From Actinomycetospora sp. (GTDB lineage: Bacteria > Actinomycetota > Actinomycetes > Mycobacteriales > Pseudonocardiaceae): a stretch of DNA of 49,855 bases. Numbering within the stretch: position 1 is the first letter of the stretch; every line of letters begins with the position of its first letter. Positions 18,496 to 28,969 of the stretch are shown piece after piece. A program made the position numbers and the translations under genes. Under the pieces are notes generated by a model that did no database searches, was not told the DNA's origin, and saw only the letters and a list, made by a program, of their open reading frames with translations. The stretch spans positions 1 through 49,855 of the forward strand of contig JAQSWW010000001.1 of the NCBI GenBank assembly GCA_029266415.1. The letters run 5' to 3'.

Positions 18496-19005
18496 CTAGG
18501 GCAGCAGCGTGACGCGGAGCTCCCACAGGTCGGCGTAGACCATCAGCATGCGGCCGCCGAGGTGCAGCACGAGGCCGCGCATCTCGTCGGGGCTCTCGAC
18601 GTGGGTGAGCAGGCGGGACACGTCCTCGAGCGCCTCGCCCGCGACCTCGGCGAACGGCTCCTCGTCGGTGACGTCGCGGCCGCCCGGCTCGGCCGGCTGC
18701 ACCGCGGGGATCAGCGGCACCACCGTGTCGCCCCGCGCCCCCGGGGCGAGGGCGAGCACGACGACACCGCCGGAACCGTCGTCGAGCAGGAACTCGAGCA
18801 TGCCCTGCGCGACGTCCACGTGCGGGCGCACGCTGTCGGGCACGCGGCCGGCGAGCTCGAGCTCGTGGCGGCGCACCCCGATCAGCTCGCGGTCGAGCAC
18901 CAGGCGGAGCCGGGCGAGGCCGTCGGCCACACCCCGGTCGGGGGCGGTGAGGACCGCGTCACCGGACGCCGGGCCGGTCGCCGAGGAGACGGAGGCGGTG
19001 GTCAT
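18496..19005 (-). CDS. Conserved-looking hypothetical protein, 169 aa
   Basis: I do not recognise this protein. From ATG 19005 it has 169 residues, mostly predicted helical, with no signal peptide, membrane segment or cysteine. It reads as a charged alpha/beta domain (RLRLVLDRELIGVRRHELEL, then GGVVVLALAPGARG, then EALEDVSRLLTHVESPDEM and GGRMLMVYADLWELRV). The last segment, a buried-looking strand with Trp, suggests a compact fold. The frame is open upstream through the intergenic repeats, but codon bias breaks down there, so I start at 19005, preceded by TACATA/CATAGT. It lies between purQ and purL on the opposite strand and splits the FGAM synthase genes. Confidence 0.65.
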   Translation of the reverse strand: MTTASVSSATGPASGDAVLTAPDRGVADGLARLRLVLDRELIGVRRHELELAGRVPDSVRPHVDVAQGMLEFLLDDGSGGVVVLALAPGARGDTVVPLIPAVQPAEPGGRDVTDEEPFAEVAGEALEDVSRLLTHVESPDEMRGLVLHLGGRMLMVYADLWELRVTLLP

Positions 19006-19090
19006 GGCTCCACTATGTATCGAGGGTCCGACACCCCCGGGGATTGGACGACACGCCCGCACCGTGTCGCGGTGAAATGGCCTTGTTGGA

Positions 19091-19141
19091 CCATGAGCGG
19101 CATTCGATCGGATGAACGGTCTAGTGGGTTGCCGCTCATGG
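19091..19141. repeat. Perfect 12-bp inverted repeat, 27-nt loop
   Basis: Arms 19091-19102 (CCATGAGCGGCA) and 19130-19141. The loop includes CGATCGGATGAACGG. It is too far from any stop codon to be an obvious terminator; it may be an operator or RNA structure. Confidence 0.85.
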
Positions 19142-19171
19142 CGGTGCGCACGGTGGACGTGTGGTGCACGT

Positions 19172-19203
19172 CGACCGGTGGACGTGGTGATGTCCACCGG
19201 TCG
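19172..19203. repeat. Perfect 12-bp inverted repeat, 8-nt loop
   Basis: Arms 19172-19183 (CGACCGGTGGAC) and 19192-19203 around GTGGTGAT. The strong stem has no T-tract. It lies about 100 bp upstream of the purL -10. Confidence 0.85.
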
Positions 19204-19304
19204 TGGTTTCGTGACCGCCTGCCGTGGGTAAGCGCGCGCTCGGCGAGCCGGACCCACCGGGGAGACCGTGCTCATGGCCGCGGGACCCACTCGGGCGGGC
19301 GTCC

Positions 19305-19310
19305 TACCCT
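19305..19310 (+). promoter_or_regulatory. purL leaderless -10 hexamer (TACCCT)
   Basis: TACCCT followed by a 6-nt spacer and GTG 19317. It decides the purL start against the longer open frame that begins upstream. Confidence 0.65.
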
Positions 19311-19316
19311 CGTGGG

Positions 19317-21659
<2,343 letters not shown>

Positions 21660-21666
21660 CCGCGCC

Positions 21667-21720
21667 GGTGATCGACGTACCGATACGGACACTCGACGTC
21701 AGCGAAGCCACTTCGCTGAC
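21667..21720. repeat. Intergenic repeat element A, copy 1, with 10-3-10 palindrome
   Basis: The first 36 bp (21667-21702) match 37922-37957 at 33 of 36 positions, sharing ACCGATACGGACACTC and ACGTCAG. Bases 21698-21720 form a perfect inverted repeat (GTCAGCGAAG, CCA, complement). It lies between the convergent stops of purL and the SGNH hydrolase gene and may act as a two-way terminator. Confidence 0.8.
21698..21720. terminator. Candidate bidirectional terminator between purL and the SGNH hydrolase gene
   Basis: Perfect 10-bp stem with a 3-nt loop (GTCAGCGAAG/CCA), 39 bp after the purL stop and 7 bp from the converging stop. There is no T-tract, as is usual in this GC range. Confidence 0.55.
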
Positions 21721-21726
21721 ACGGCC

Positions 21727-22368
21727 CTACTGCTCGAGCGCCTCGACGAACGCGCGGCCGTAGCGCCGGTACCCCCGACCGTTGGGGTGGGCGAGGTCAG
21801 GGCCCGCCTCCCACACGTGGATGCCGTGCGCCGCCGCCTCGAGGGCGACGGGGCGCAGCCCCGGGTGGGCGGCGACGACCTCGCGCGCGACCTCGGCGAG
21901 CCGCATCCCGCGCTCGCGGACGACGCCGCGCTGCAGGTCCGGGACGTCGGCGACGAGCGCGCCGGCGGGCAGGGCCGCGCAGACGGCGTCGAGGTCGCGG
22001 CGGAAGTCCTCGGCCGGCACGTCCTGGGCGGCGTCGTTGGTGCCGACGGCCAGGGCGACGATCGCCCGGGGCCCGAGCGCGGGCACGTCCGGCAGCTGGC
22101 GCGCCCGCACGTCGGCGACGGTCGCGCCGACGACCCCAAGGTTCACCACGCGTACCCGCACCCCGTCGCGCGCCTCGATCGCGTCGGCCAGCCGCCCCGC
22201 CCACGACCGCTCGGGGTGCAGGGCGCCCAGGCCCTGGGCCAGCGAGTCGCCGAGCGCCACGAGCAGCACGTCGCCGGGGCTGCGCGAGCGGCGTCGCCAG
22301 TACGCGGCGTGGTCGTCCTCCATGGTGGTGGCGCGCCAGAGCCGGCGTGCCTGCCAGGCCACGAACAC
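21727..22368 (-). CDS. SGNH/GDSL-type hydrolase
   Basis: A 213-residue lipase/esterase-fold protein. Block I is VALGDSLAQGLGA with the catalytic Ser, block II has VVGATVADV, block III is ALAVGTNDAA, and block V is DLAHPNGRGYRRYG with the Asp/His pair. The substrate is not predictable. GTG 22368 follows a hydrophobic stretch that would encode STVLAGAGVVAGVF if translation began at CTG 22419. That CTG has TAGCGT close upstream, so a membrane-anchored longer form (230 aa) is possible. It converges on purL and is divergent from the sterol-carrier-like gene. Confidence 0.85.
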   Translation of the reverse strand: MFVAWQARRLWRATTMEDDHAAYWRRRSRSPGDVLLVALGDSLAQGLGALHPERSWAGRLADAIEARDGVRVRVVNLGVVGATVADVRARQLPDVPALGPRAIVALAVGTNDAAQDVPAEDFRRDLDAVCAALPAGALVADVPDLQRGVVRERGMRLAEVAREVVAAHPGLRPVALEAAAHGIHVWEAGPDLAHPNGRGYRRYGRAFVEALEQ

Positions 22369-22455
22369 CCCGGCGACGACGCCGGCACCGGCCAGGACGG
22401 TCGAGCGGACGCGCGGCAGGTGCCCACGCTAGCGACGGCACTATCGTGGGCGATC

Positions 22456-22857
22456 GTGCCCCGACGTGCCCCCGACCCCGCGCAGGTGCGCGAGGAGCTG
22501 CTCGCGGTGGCCCCGTGGGTCCGCGACCCCGAGGCCGTCGACCGCCCCCCGCGCCCCGTGCTCGCCGCCGCCGTGCGCTCGTCGCTGCGCACGCTCGAGC
22601 ACACGGCCCCGGGCCACGCCGTCGAGGTGCGGGTGCCGCCGTTCGGCGCCGTCCAGTGCGTCGAGGGGCCGCGCCACACCCGGGGGACCCCGCCCAACGT
22701 CGTCGAGACCGACCCCGCGACCTGGCTCGCGCTGGCGCTGGGGCTCCTCGACTGGGACGCGGCCGCGGACCGCGTGTCGGCCTCCGGGCACCGTGCGGGC
22801 GAGGTCGCGCGATGGCTCCCGGTGGTGGATGTGCACCGGAAGTGTGAGAACGGCTGA
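22456..22857 (+). CDS. Sterol-carrier-family (SCP2-like bacterial) protein
   Basis: A 133-residue protein of the bacterial sterol-carrier-family group that sits between purL and purF in many actinobacteria (in my recollection like Rv0807). Its pattern is LRTLEHTAPGHAVEVRVPPFGAVQCVEGPRHTRGTPPNVVETDPATWLAL, given here only as landmarks: an N-terminal helix, a strand-rich core with VEVRVPPFGAVQC, and TDPATWLALALG followed by a helix. The function is unproven; lipid binding is a fold inference. Leaderless GTG: TATCGT 22442-22447, 8-nt spacer. Confidence 0.85.
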   Translation: MPRRAPDPAQVREELLAVAPWVRDPEAVDRPPRPVLAAAVRSSLRTLEHTAPGHAVEVRVPPFGAVQCVEGPRHTRGTPPNVVETDPATWLALALGLLDWDAAADRVSASGHRAGEVARWLPVVDVHRKCENG

Positions 22858-22912
22858 GCCGGTCCGGTGGTCTCCGTACTATCGGGGGACCCGATCGTGA
22901 CGACTCGTCAGG

Positions 22913-23740
22913 GTGGGCGAGACGGAAGGGGTGCGGGTGCAGCGGCCGAACTGGGCTCCCGACGAGGTCGACGTCGACCGGCCGAGTGCCGCGCGCGTCT
23001 ACGACTACTACCTCGGGGGCCTGCACAACTTCGCCGCCGACCGCGAGATGGCCGCGCGCGCCGTGGCCGACTGGCCCGAGCTGCCGAGGATCATGCAGGC
23101 CAACCGGGCGTTCCTCCGCCGGGCCGTGCGCCACCTCGCCGCGCAGGGCATCGACCAGTTCCTCGACATCGGCTCCGGCATCCCCACCGCCGGCAACGTC
23201 CACGAGATCGCCCAGGCCGCGGTCCCCGGCGCGCAGGTGGTCTACGTCGACATCGACCCCGTCGCCGTCGCGCACGCCCGCGCGCTGCTCGCCGACGACC
23301 CGCGCACCGGCGTCGTCCAGGCCGACTTCACCGACGTCGACGCGGTGCTCGGCGACCCGATCACCCAGTCGCTGCTCGACCTGTCCCGCCCGGTCGGCGT
23401 GCTGGTGGTCGCCCTGCTGCACTTCGTCGGCGACGAGCGCGGCCCGGCCCAGGTGCTCGCCCGCTACCGCGCCGCCATGGCGCCGGGCAGCCACCTGGTG
23501 GTCAGCCACGCCAGCGCCGACGGGGCGCCCGACCGCGCCGACGAGCACCAGTCGCTCTACCGCCGCACCGCGACGCCCATGACCATGCGCACGCGCGACG
23601 AGGTCGCCGCCCTGCTCGACGGGTTCACCCTCGTCGAGCCCGGCATCGTCTTCCTCCCGCAGTGGCGCCCCGACGACCCCGTCCCCGCCGCGAACCCCGA
23701 GCGGTTCACCGGCTACGCCGCCGTGGGCCGTCGTGACTGA
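22913..23740 (+). CDS. DUF574-family SAM-dependent methyltransferase
   Basis: A 275-residue protein of the S-adenosyl-methyltransferase DUF574 family, typically abundant in actinomycetes. The N-terminus PSAARVYDYYLGGLHNFAADRE is the family hallmark. The SAM-binding motif is FLDIGSGIPTAGNVHE, and the acidic strand end is VVYVDIDPVAV. The substrate is unknown. The stop overlaps the GGDEF-EAL gene by 8 nt (23733-23740). GTG 22913 has a purine-rich upstream (AGGGTGGGC). An internal GTG 22934 (VQRPNW) is a plausible shorter start. Confidence 0.9.
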   Translation: MGETEGVRVQRPNWAPDEVDVDRPSAARVYDYYLGGLHNFAADREMAARAVADWPELPRIMQANRAFLRRAVRHLAAQGIDQFLDIGSGIPTAGNVHEIAQAAVPGAQVVYVDIDPVAVAHARALLADDPRTGVVQADFTDVDAVLGDPITQSLLDLSRPVGVLVVALLHFVGDERGPAQVLARYRAAMAPGSHLVVSHASADGAPDRADEHQSLYRRTATPMTMRTRDEVAALLDGFTLVEPGIVFLPQWRPDDPVPAANPERFTGYAAVGRRD

Positions 23741-25877
23741 GCCGGGACGCCTGGCCGGCGCCGACCCGCTCGAGGTGCTCGCCGCCGAGTGGGCCGAGGA
23801 GGTCGAGGGCACGAGCTACGTGCCGATGGCGGCGGACGAGCTGCGCGCGCACCTGCGCGAGCTCGCCCGACTGGTCGTCGCGGCGGTCCACGCCGAGCCC
23901 CCGCGCCCCGAGGCCGGGGCCGAGGTGGGGCGGCGCCTCGTGCTCGCCCACTTCACGGGGCCGGCGACGGTGGCGCGCACCGTCCTGCTGCTCGGCGAGC
24001 GATTGCCCGCGCTGTACGGGCCGCGGGTGCGCGCGGCCGCGCACGCCCTCACCGGGGCGCTGGCCGCCGGCTACGCCGCCGCCCTGCGCGACCGCACGCT
24101 CGACGAGCAGGAGGCCATCCGCCGCGCGGTGCTCGTCGCCCGGCAGCACACCGAGCTGGCCCTGCACGCGAGCGAGGCCCGCTTCCGCGCCATGTTCCAC
24201 GAGGCCGCGATCGGCATCGGCCTGGGCGACATGCAGGGCCGGATCATCGACGTCAACCCCGCGCTGTGCCGGATGTTCGGCTACACCCCCGAGGAGTTCA
24301 CCCAGCGCTCCGTCGTCCAGCAGATGCACCCCGACGACGCCCCGTCGGTGTGGGAGCGCTACGAGCTCCTGGTGCGCGGCGTGCTCGACAACTTCCGCGT
24401 GGAGAAGCGGTTCTACCGCGCCGACGGCACCGAGATCGTCGTCCACCTCACGCTCTCGCTGGTGCGCGACGAGCTCGGCGAACCCGCGTACCAGGTGGCG
24501 ATGCTCGAGGACGTCAGCGAGCGCCACCGCCTCCAGGAGCACCTCGAGTACCAGGCCTACCACGACCCGCTGACCACGCTGGCCAACCGCGCCCGGTTCA
24601 CCGAGCGCCTCGAGCGGGTGTTCGCCGAGGCCGGCCCGACCTCGACCCGTCGGGTGGGGGTCTGCTTCCTCGACCTCGACGGCTTCAAGACGATCAACGA
24701 CAGCCTCGGCCACCACGTCGGCGACGTCATGCTCCAGGAGGTCGCCCGGCGCCTCGCGGCGTGCGCCGGCGAGGGCGAGCTCGTGGCCCGCACCGGCGGC
24801 GACGAGTTCGTCGTGCTCGTCGAGGACTCCCACGGCGTCGAGCGCCTCGTCGACCTGGCCGACCGCGTGCTCGCCGCGCTCGAGCCCCCGTTCCGCCTGG
24901 TGGGCCAGGAGCTCGTCACGGGCGCGAGCATCGGCGTCGTCGAGAAGGCGGTGGCCGAAACCACGGCGTCCGAGCTCATGCGCGCGGCCGACATCACGCT
25001 CTACACCGCGAAGGCCGAGGGGCGCGGGCGCTGGGCCGTGCACGACCCGAGCCGCGACGAGGCCGAGACCGCGCGGTTCACGCTGTCGGCGGCCCTGCCC
25101 GCGGCCGTCGCCCACGACGAGTTCTTCGTGCTCTACCAGCCGCTGGTCTCGCTGGCCGACCACCGGATCCGGGGCGTCGAGGCGCTCGTGCGCTGGCAGC
25201 ACCCCCGCCTCGGCGTGCTCTCGCCGTCGCTGTTCATCGGGCCCGCCGAGGAGACGGGCGTCATCGTGCCGCTCGGGCGGAAGGTGCTCGAGGCCGCGTG
25301 CCGCGACGCCCGCGCGTGGCACGCCGAGTTCGGCGACGCCTCCCCGTTCGTCAGCGTCAACGTCGCCCCGCGCCAGCTCCACGAGCCCGGCCTGGTCGCC
25401 GAGGTCGCCGCGCTGCTCGATCGCACCGGCCTGCCGGCCGACCGCCTGCAGGTCGAGCTCACCGAGCGCGCGCTGACCACCGACGACGGCGCGCCGCTCA
25501 AGGCCCTCGACGGCCTCCGCGCCATGGGCATCAAGATCGCCGTCGACGACTTCGGCACCGGCTACTCCAACCTGTCCTACCTGCGCCGACTCCCCGTCGA
25601 CGTGATCAAGCTGGACGGGTCGTTCGGCGAGGGGCTGCGCGAGGAGGAGCTCTCCGACGAGGTCGACGAGCGCATCGTCGGCACGCTGGTCGCGCTCGGC
25701 CACGCCCTGGACCTGACCGTCACCGCCGAGGGCGTCGAGACCGCGCCGCAGGCCGCCCGGCTGCGCGCGCTGGGCTGCGACGAGGGCCAGGGCTGGCTGT
25801 TCGCGCCCGCCCTGCCCGCCGGCGACATCGCGGCGATCCTGCACCGCGGGCTCCCGCTGGGCGCCGAGCCGACCTGA
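23733..25877 (+). CDS. PAS-GGDEF-EAL cyclic-di-GMP turnover protein
   Basis: A 714-residue soluble protein with an N-terminal helical region (1-140), PAS domain (145-265), GGDEF (275-440) and EAL (450-705). The GGDEF active site is intact (Gly355-Phe359) and there is no RxxD I-site five residues before it. The EAL domain keeps Glu483, Asn543, Glu575, Asp605-Asp606, Lys626, Glu666 and Gln686, the residues expected for phosphodiesterase activity. Both synthesis and breakdown of c-di-GMP look possible; which dominates cannot be told from sequence. There is no membrane segment, so the PAS domain probably senses a cytosolic signal. It overlaps the methyltransferase gene by 8 nt, implying coupled translation. 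Confidence 0.95.
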   Translation: MTEPGRLAGADPLEVLAAEWAEEVEGTSYVPMAADELRAHLRELARLVVAAVHAEPPRPEAGAEVGRRLVLAHFTGPATVARTVLLLGERLPALYGPRVRAAAHALTGALAAGYAAALRDRTLDEQEAIRRAVLVARQHTELALHASEARFRAMFHEAAIGIGLGDMQGRIIDVNPALCRMFGYTPEEFTQRSVVQQMHPDDAPSVWERYELLVRGVLDNFRVEKRFYRADGTEIVVHLTLSLVRDELGEPAYQVAMLEDVSERHRLQEHLEYQAYHDPLTTLANRARFTERLERVFAEAGPTSTRRVGVCFLDLDGFKTINDSLGHHVGDVMLQEVARRLAACAGEGELVARTGGDEFVVLVEDSHGVERLVDLADRVLAALEPPFRLVGQELVTGASIGVVEKAVAETTASELMRAADITLYTAKAEGRGRWAVHDPSRDEAETARFTLSAALPAAVAHDEFFVLYQPLVSLADHRIRGVEALVRWQHPRLGVLSPSLFIGPAEETGVIVPLGRKVLEAACRDARAWHAEFGDASPFVSVNVAPRQLHEPGLVAEVAALLDRTGLPADRLQVELTERALTTDDGAPLKALDGLRAMGIKIAVDDFGTGYSNLSYLRRLPVDVIKLDGSFGEGLREEELSDEVDERIVGTLVALGHALDLTVTAEGVETAPQAARLRALGCDEGQGWLFAPALPAGDIAAILHRGLPLGAEPT

Positions 25878-25933
25878 GAGCGGGATCGCCCCACCCGGCC
25901 CGTCGCCCGTCCCTGCCGGCCGGTCGGTGCGCG

Positions 25934-25939
25934 TAGGCT
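25934..25939 (+). promoter_or_regulatory. purF -10 hexamer (TAGGCT)
   Basis: TAGGCT lies 48 bp before GTG 25988, giving about a 42-nt leader with an AGAGGAG ribosome site (25973-25979, 8-nt spacing). Unlike the other purine genes, purF is therefore not leaderless. Confidence 0.55.
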
Positions 25940-25987
25940 GGCTCTCGGTACGACTCGAGGCAGCCCCGTCGAAGAGGAGCCGTCCCG

Positions 25988-27646
25988 GTGGACGAAGCCG
26001 GCGATCCCGGGCCCACGTCACCCACCACCACTCCCGCCGACGCCCCCGCGTTCGACGAGGGGCCGAAGGAGGAGTGCGGCGTCTTCGGCGTGTGGGCGCC
26101 CGGCGAGGAGGTCGCGAAGCTCACGTACTTCGGGCTCTTCGCCCTCCAGCACCGTGGCCAGGAGGCCGCGGGCATGGCCGTCAGCGACGGCCGCCAGATC
26201 GTGGTCTTCAAGGACCTCGGGCTGGTCAGCCAGGTGTTCGACGAGCAGACGCTCTCGTCGCTGCGTGGGCACCTGTCGGTCGGGCACACCCGCTACTCGA
26301 CCACCGGCTCGCCCACCTGGGAGAACGCCCAGCCCACGTTCCGCACCACCGCGGCGGGCACCGGGCTGGCCCTGGGGCACAACGGCAACCTCGTCAACAC
26401 CGCCGAGCTCGTGCGCCGCCGTGACGCGGCGGCGCCGGTCGGCGGCGCGCGCCGCCGCGGGCGCTCCGCGCTCGACGGGGCCACCACCGACTCCGACGTC
26501 GTCACCGGCCTGATCGCCGACGCCGCCGCCGACCTCGGGGTCGAGGAGGCGGCGCTGCGCCTGCTGCCCGACCTGCGTGGCGCGTTCAGCCTCGTGTTCA
26601 CCGACGAGACCACGCTCTACGCCGCGCGCGACCGCCACGGCGTGCGCCCGCTGGTGCTCGGCCGCCTCGACCGCGGTTGGGTCGTGGCGTCCGAGACCGC
26701 CGCGCTCGACATCGTCGGCGCGTCGTTCGTGCGCGAGGTCGAGCCCGGCGAGCTGCTCGCCATCGACGCCGAGGGCCTGCGCAGCGCGCACTTCGCCGCG
26801 CCCGAGCCCAAGGGCTGCATCTTCGAGTACGTCTACCTCGCGCGTCCCGACACCACGATCTCCGGCCGGGGCGTGCACTCCGCCCGCGTCGAGATCGGGC
26901 GCCGCCTGGCCGACGAGCACCCGGCCGAGGCCGACCTCGTCATCCCGGTGCCCGAGTCGGGCACGCCCGCCGCGATCGGCTACGCCGAGCGCTCGGGCAT
27001 CCCGTACGGCCAGGGCCTGGTCAAGAACGCCTACGTCGGCCGCACGTTCATCCAGCCGTCGCAGACCATCCGCCAGCTCGGCATCCGCCTCAAGCTCAAC
27101 CCGTTGCGCGAGATCATCCGCGGCAAGCGCCTCGTCGTCGTCGACGACTCCATCGTGCGCGGCAACACCCAGCGCTCGCTGGTGCGGATGCTGCGCGAGG
27201 CGGGCGCGCTCGAGGTGCACGTGCGCATCGCGAGCCCGCCCGTGCGCTGGCCCTGCTTCTACGGCATCGACTTCGCCTCGCGCGCCGAGCTGATCGCCAA
27301 CGGACTCGAGTCCGACGGGGTGCGTCGCTCGGTCGGGGCCGACAGCCTCGGCTACATCTCGCAGGAGGGCCTCGTCGCCGCCACCGACCAGCCGCGCTCG
27401 CGGCTGTGCACGGCGTGCTTCTCCGGCGAGTACCCCATCGCGCTGCCCGAGGACGCGATGGTCGGCAAGCACCTGCTCGAGGACGTCACCGGCGCCAGCT
27501 GCGGCGACGGCGGCGACGCGGGCGGACCCGTCGTGCACACCGGCCGGTCCAACGGCTCGGTGCCGGCGGAGGCGCCGCGGGGAGCGCGACCGGAGATGCT
27601 GGGCGCTCCCGGATACGGTGCCGAGGACGCCCTGAGCCGTCCGTAG
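25988..27646 (+). CDS. purF: Amidophosphoribosyltransferase
   Basis: PurF makes phosphoribosylamine from PRPP and glutamine, the committed step. The 552-residue protein has a 29-residue propeptide ahead of nucleophile Cys30 (KEECGVFGVW), implying autoprocessing. The N-terminal glutaminase domain (HNGNLVN, RDRHGVRPLVLG) precedes the phosphoribosyltransferase domain with VVVDDSIVRGNT. Cysteines in the GCIFEYVY, RWPCFYGIDF and LCTACFSGEYP segments match the [4Fe-4S] ligand set of the Bacillus-type enzyme. The Gly/Ala tail beyond residue 500 is longer than in Bacillus. The gene is followed 44 bp later by purM. Confidence 0.97.
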   Translation: MDEAGDPGPTSPTTTPADAPAFDEGPKEECGVFGVWAPGEEVAKLTYFGLFALQHRGQEAAGMAVSDGRQIVVFKDLGLVSQVFDEQTLSSLRGHLSVGHTRYSTTGSPTWENAQPTFRTTAAGTGLALGHNGNLVNTAELVRRRDAAAPVGGARRRGRSALDGATTDSDVVTGLIADAAADLGVEEAALRLLPDLRGAFSLVFTDETTLYAARDRHGVRPLVLGRLDRGWVVASETAALDIVGASFVREVEPGELLAIDAEGLRSAHFAAPEPKGCIFEYVYLARPDTTISGRGVHSARVEIGRRLADEHPAEADLVIPVPESGTPAAIGYAERSGIPYGQGLVKNAYVGRTFIQPSQTIRQLGIRLKLNPLREIIRGKRLVVVDDSIVRGNTQRSLVRMLREAGALEVHVRIASPPVRWPCFYGIDFASRAELIANGLESDGVRRSVGADSLGYISQEGLVAATDQPRSRLCTACFSGEYPIALPEDAMVGKHLLEDVTGASCGDGGDAGGPVVHTGRSNGSVPAEAPRGARPEMLGAPGYGAEDALSRP

Positions 27647-27690
27647 ACGCCCGTCCCTGTCCTGGACCGACTCCCCAGCGAGGCCCGCCG

Positions 27691-28809
27691 ATGACGCACG
27701 CCCCCGACGACACCACCCGTGAGGCCGGCCCGGCCGGCCAGGCCAGCTACGCCGCGGCCGGGGTGGACGTCGAGGCCGGCGAGCGTGCGGTCGACCGCCT
27801 CAAGCCGCTGGCCAAGTCGACCGCCCGCGCCGAGGTGCTCGGCGGCATCGGCGGGTTCGCGGGCCTGTTCGCGCTGCGGACCGGCAAGTACCGCGAGCCC
27901 GTGCTGGCCGCGTCCACCGACGGCGTCGGCACCAAGCTCGCCGTCGCCCAGGCCGCGGACCGCCACGACACCGTCGGGCGCGACCTCGTCGCCATGGTGG
28001 TCGACGACCTCGTCGTGTGCGGCGCCGAGCCCCTGTTCCTCCAGGACTACCTGGCGATCGGCAAGCTCGTCCCGGAGAAGGTCGAGAAGATCGTCTCGGG
28101 TATCGCCGAGGGCTGCCGGCTCGCCGGCTGCGCGCTCCTCGGGGGCGAGACCGCCGAGCACCCCGGCGTCATGGAGCCCCACCACTACGACCTCTCGGCC
28201 ACCGGCGTCGGGATCGTCGAGGCCGATGCCATGCTCGGGCCCGACCGCGTGCGCCCCGGCGACACCGTGGTCGCCATGGCCGCGTCCGGCCTGCACTCCA
28301 ACGGCTACTCGCTCGCGCGCCAGGTGCTGCTCGAGATCGGGCGGATGTCGCTCGACGGCCACGTCGAGGAGTTCGGCCGCACGCTGGGCGACGAGCTGCT
28401 CGAGCCGACCCGCATCTACGCCCGCGACTGCCTGGCGGTCGCCGCCGAGACCGACGTGCGCACGTTCGCCCACGTCACCGGCGGGGGCCTGCGCGCCAAC
28501 CTCGCCCGCGTGCTGCCCACCGGCCTCACCGCCGAGCTGGACCGCACGACGTGGACCCCGGCCCCGGTGTTCAAGCTCATCGCCTCCCGCGGCCGCGTGA
28601 CCCGCGAGGAGATGGAGCGGACCTTCAACATGGGCGTGGGGATGGTCGCCGTCCTCCCGCCCGACGACGTCGACCGCGCCATGGCGGTCCTCACCGCCAA
28701 GCACGTGCCGTCGTGGGTGATCGGCGAGGTCCGGGCGACGAGCGAGGCCGACGCCGCCGCGCCCGGCAGCGGCCACGCCGTGCTCCGGGGCGACCACCCC
28801 CGCTTCTAG
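27691..28809 (+). CDS. purM: AIR synthetase (phosphoribosylformylglycinamidine cyclo-ligase)
   Basis: PurM closes the imidazole ring with ATP. The 372-residue protein begins at ATG 27691. The conserved core starts SYAAAGVDVEAGERAVDRLK and includes ASTDGVGTKLAVAQ, the DDLVVCGAEPLFLQDYLA segment and LLGGETAEHPGVM, then GLHSNGYSLAR and VTGGGLRANLARVLP. All are standard. It is 44 bp after purF on the same strand, probably co-transcribed. A weak GGGGCGC/GCGCCCC stem (28813-28845) follows. Confidence 0.97.
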   Translation: MTHAPDDTTREAGPAGQASYAAAGVDVEAGERAVDRLKPLAKSTARAEVLGGIGGFAGLFALRTGKYREPVLAASTDGVGTKLAVAQAADRHDTVGRDLVAMVVDDLVVCGAEPLFLQDYLAIGKLVPEKVEKIVSGIAEGCRLAGCALLGGETAEHPGVMEPHHYDLSATGVGIVEADAMLGPDRVRPGDTVVAMAASGLHSNGYSLARQVLLEIGRMSLDGHVEEFGRTLGDELLEPTRIYARDCLAVAAETDVRTFAHVTGGGLRANLARVLPTGLTAELDRTTWTPAPVFKLIASRGRVTREEMERTFNMGVGMVAVLPPDDVDRAMAVLTAKHVPSWVIGEVRATSEADAAAPGSGHAVLRGDHPRF

Positions 28810-28969
28810 CCCGGGGCGCCAAGAAGATCCGGCGGTCAGCGCCCCTGCGTCGCGCTGTGCAGCGACCTGCGCCGCGCTCCGGGGTCACCTGGGGCAGCGA
28901 AGGACGCCCCCCGGGGGTCGTCGACGGGGTACCGCAGCCGCGCGGCGTCGACCTGCGCGAGCTGCATGC

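Larger units (their letters stand above)
19006..19316. other. 311-bp intergenic region with two perfect inverted repeats ahead of purL
   Basis: No gene is supported here. The region is visibly less GC-rich than its flanks over about 19010-19140. It carries a perfect 12-bp inverted repeat (CCATGAGCGGCA at 19091-19102 and its complement at 19130-19141, 27-nt loop). It also has a second perfect 12-bp inverted repeat (CGACCGGTGGAC at 19172-19183 and its complement at 19192-19203, 8-nt loop). The sequence CGGTGGACGTG is directly repeated at 19151 and 19176. The purL -10 is at the right edge. Confidence 0.75.

Noticed and set aside
19111-19117. GTTCATC (minus strand) in the purQ-purL gap
   Set aside because: Isolated unit; the next 11-bp position does not match, and the 18496-19005 gene has no phosphate link.
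26018-27538. 506-codon open frame antisense to purF
   Set aside because: Same antisense GC artefact; purF motifs are all on the plus strand.
28813-28845. GGGGCGC/GCGCCCC stem after purM as a terminator
   Set aside because: Only 7 bp with a 19-nt loop; too weak to list with confidence.
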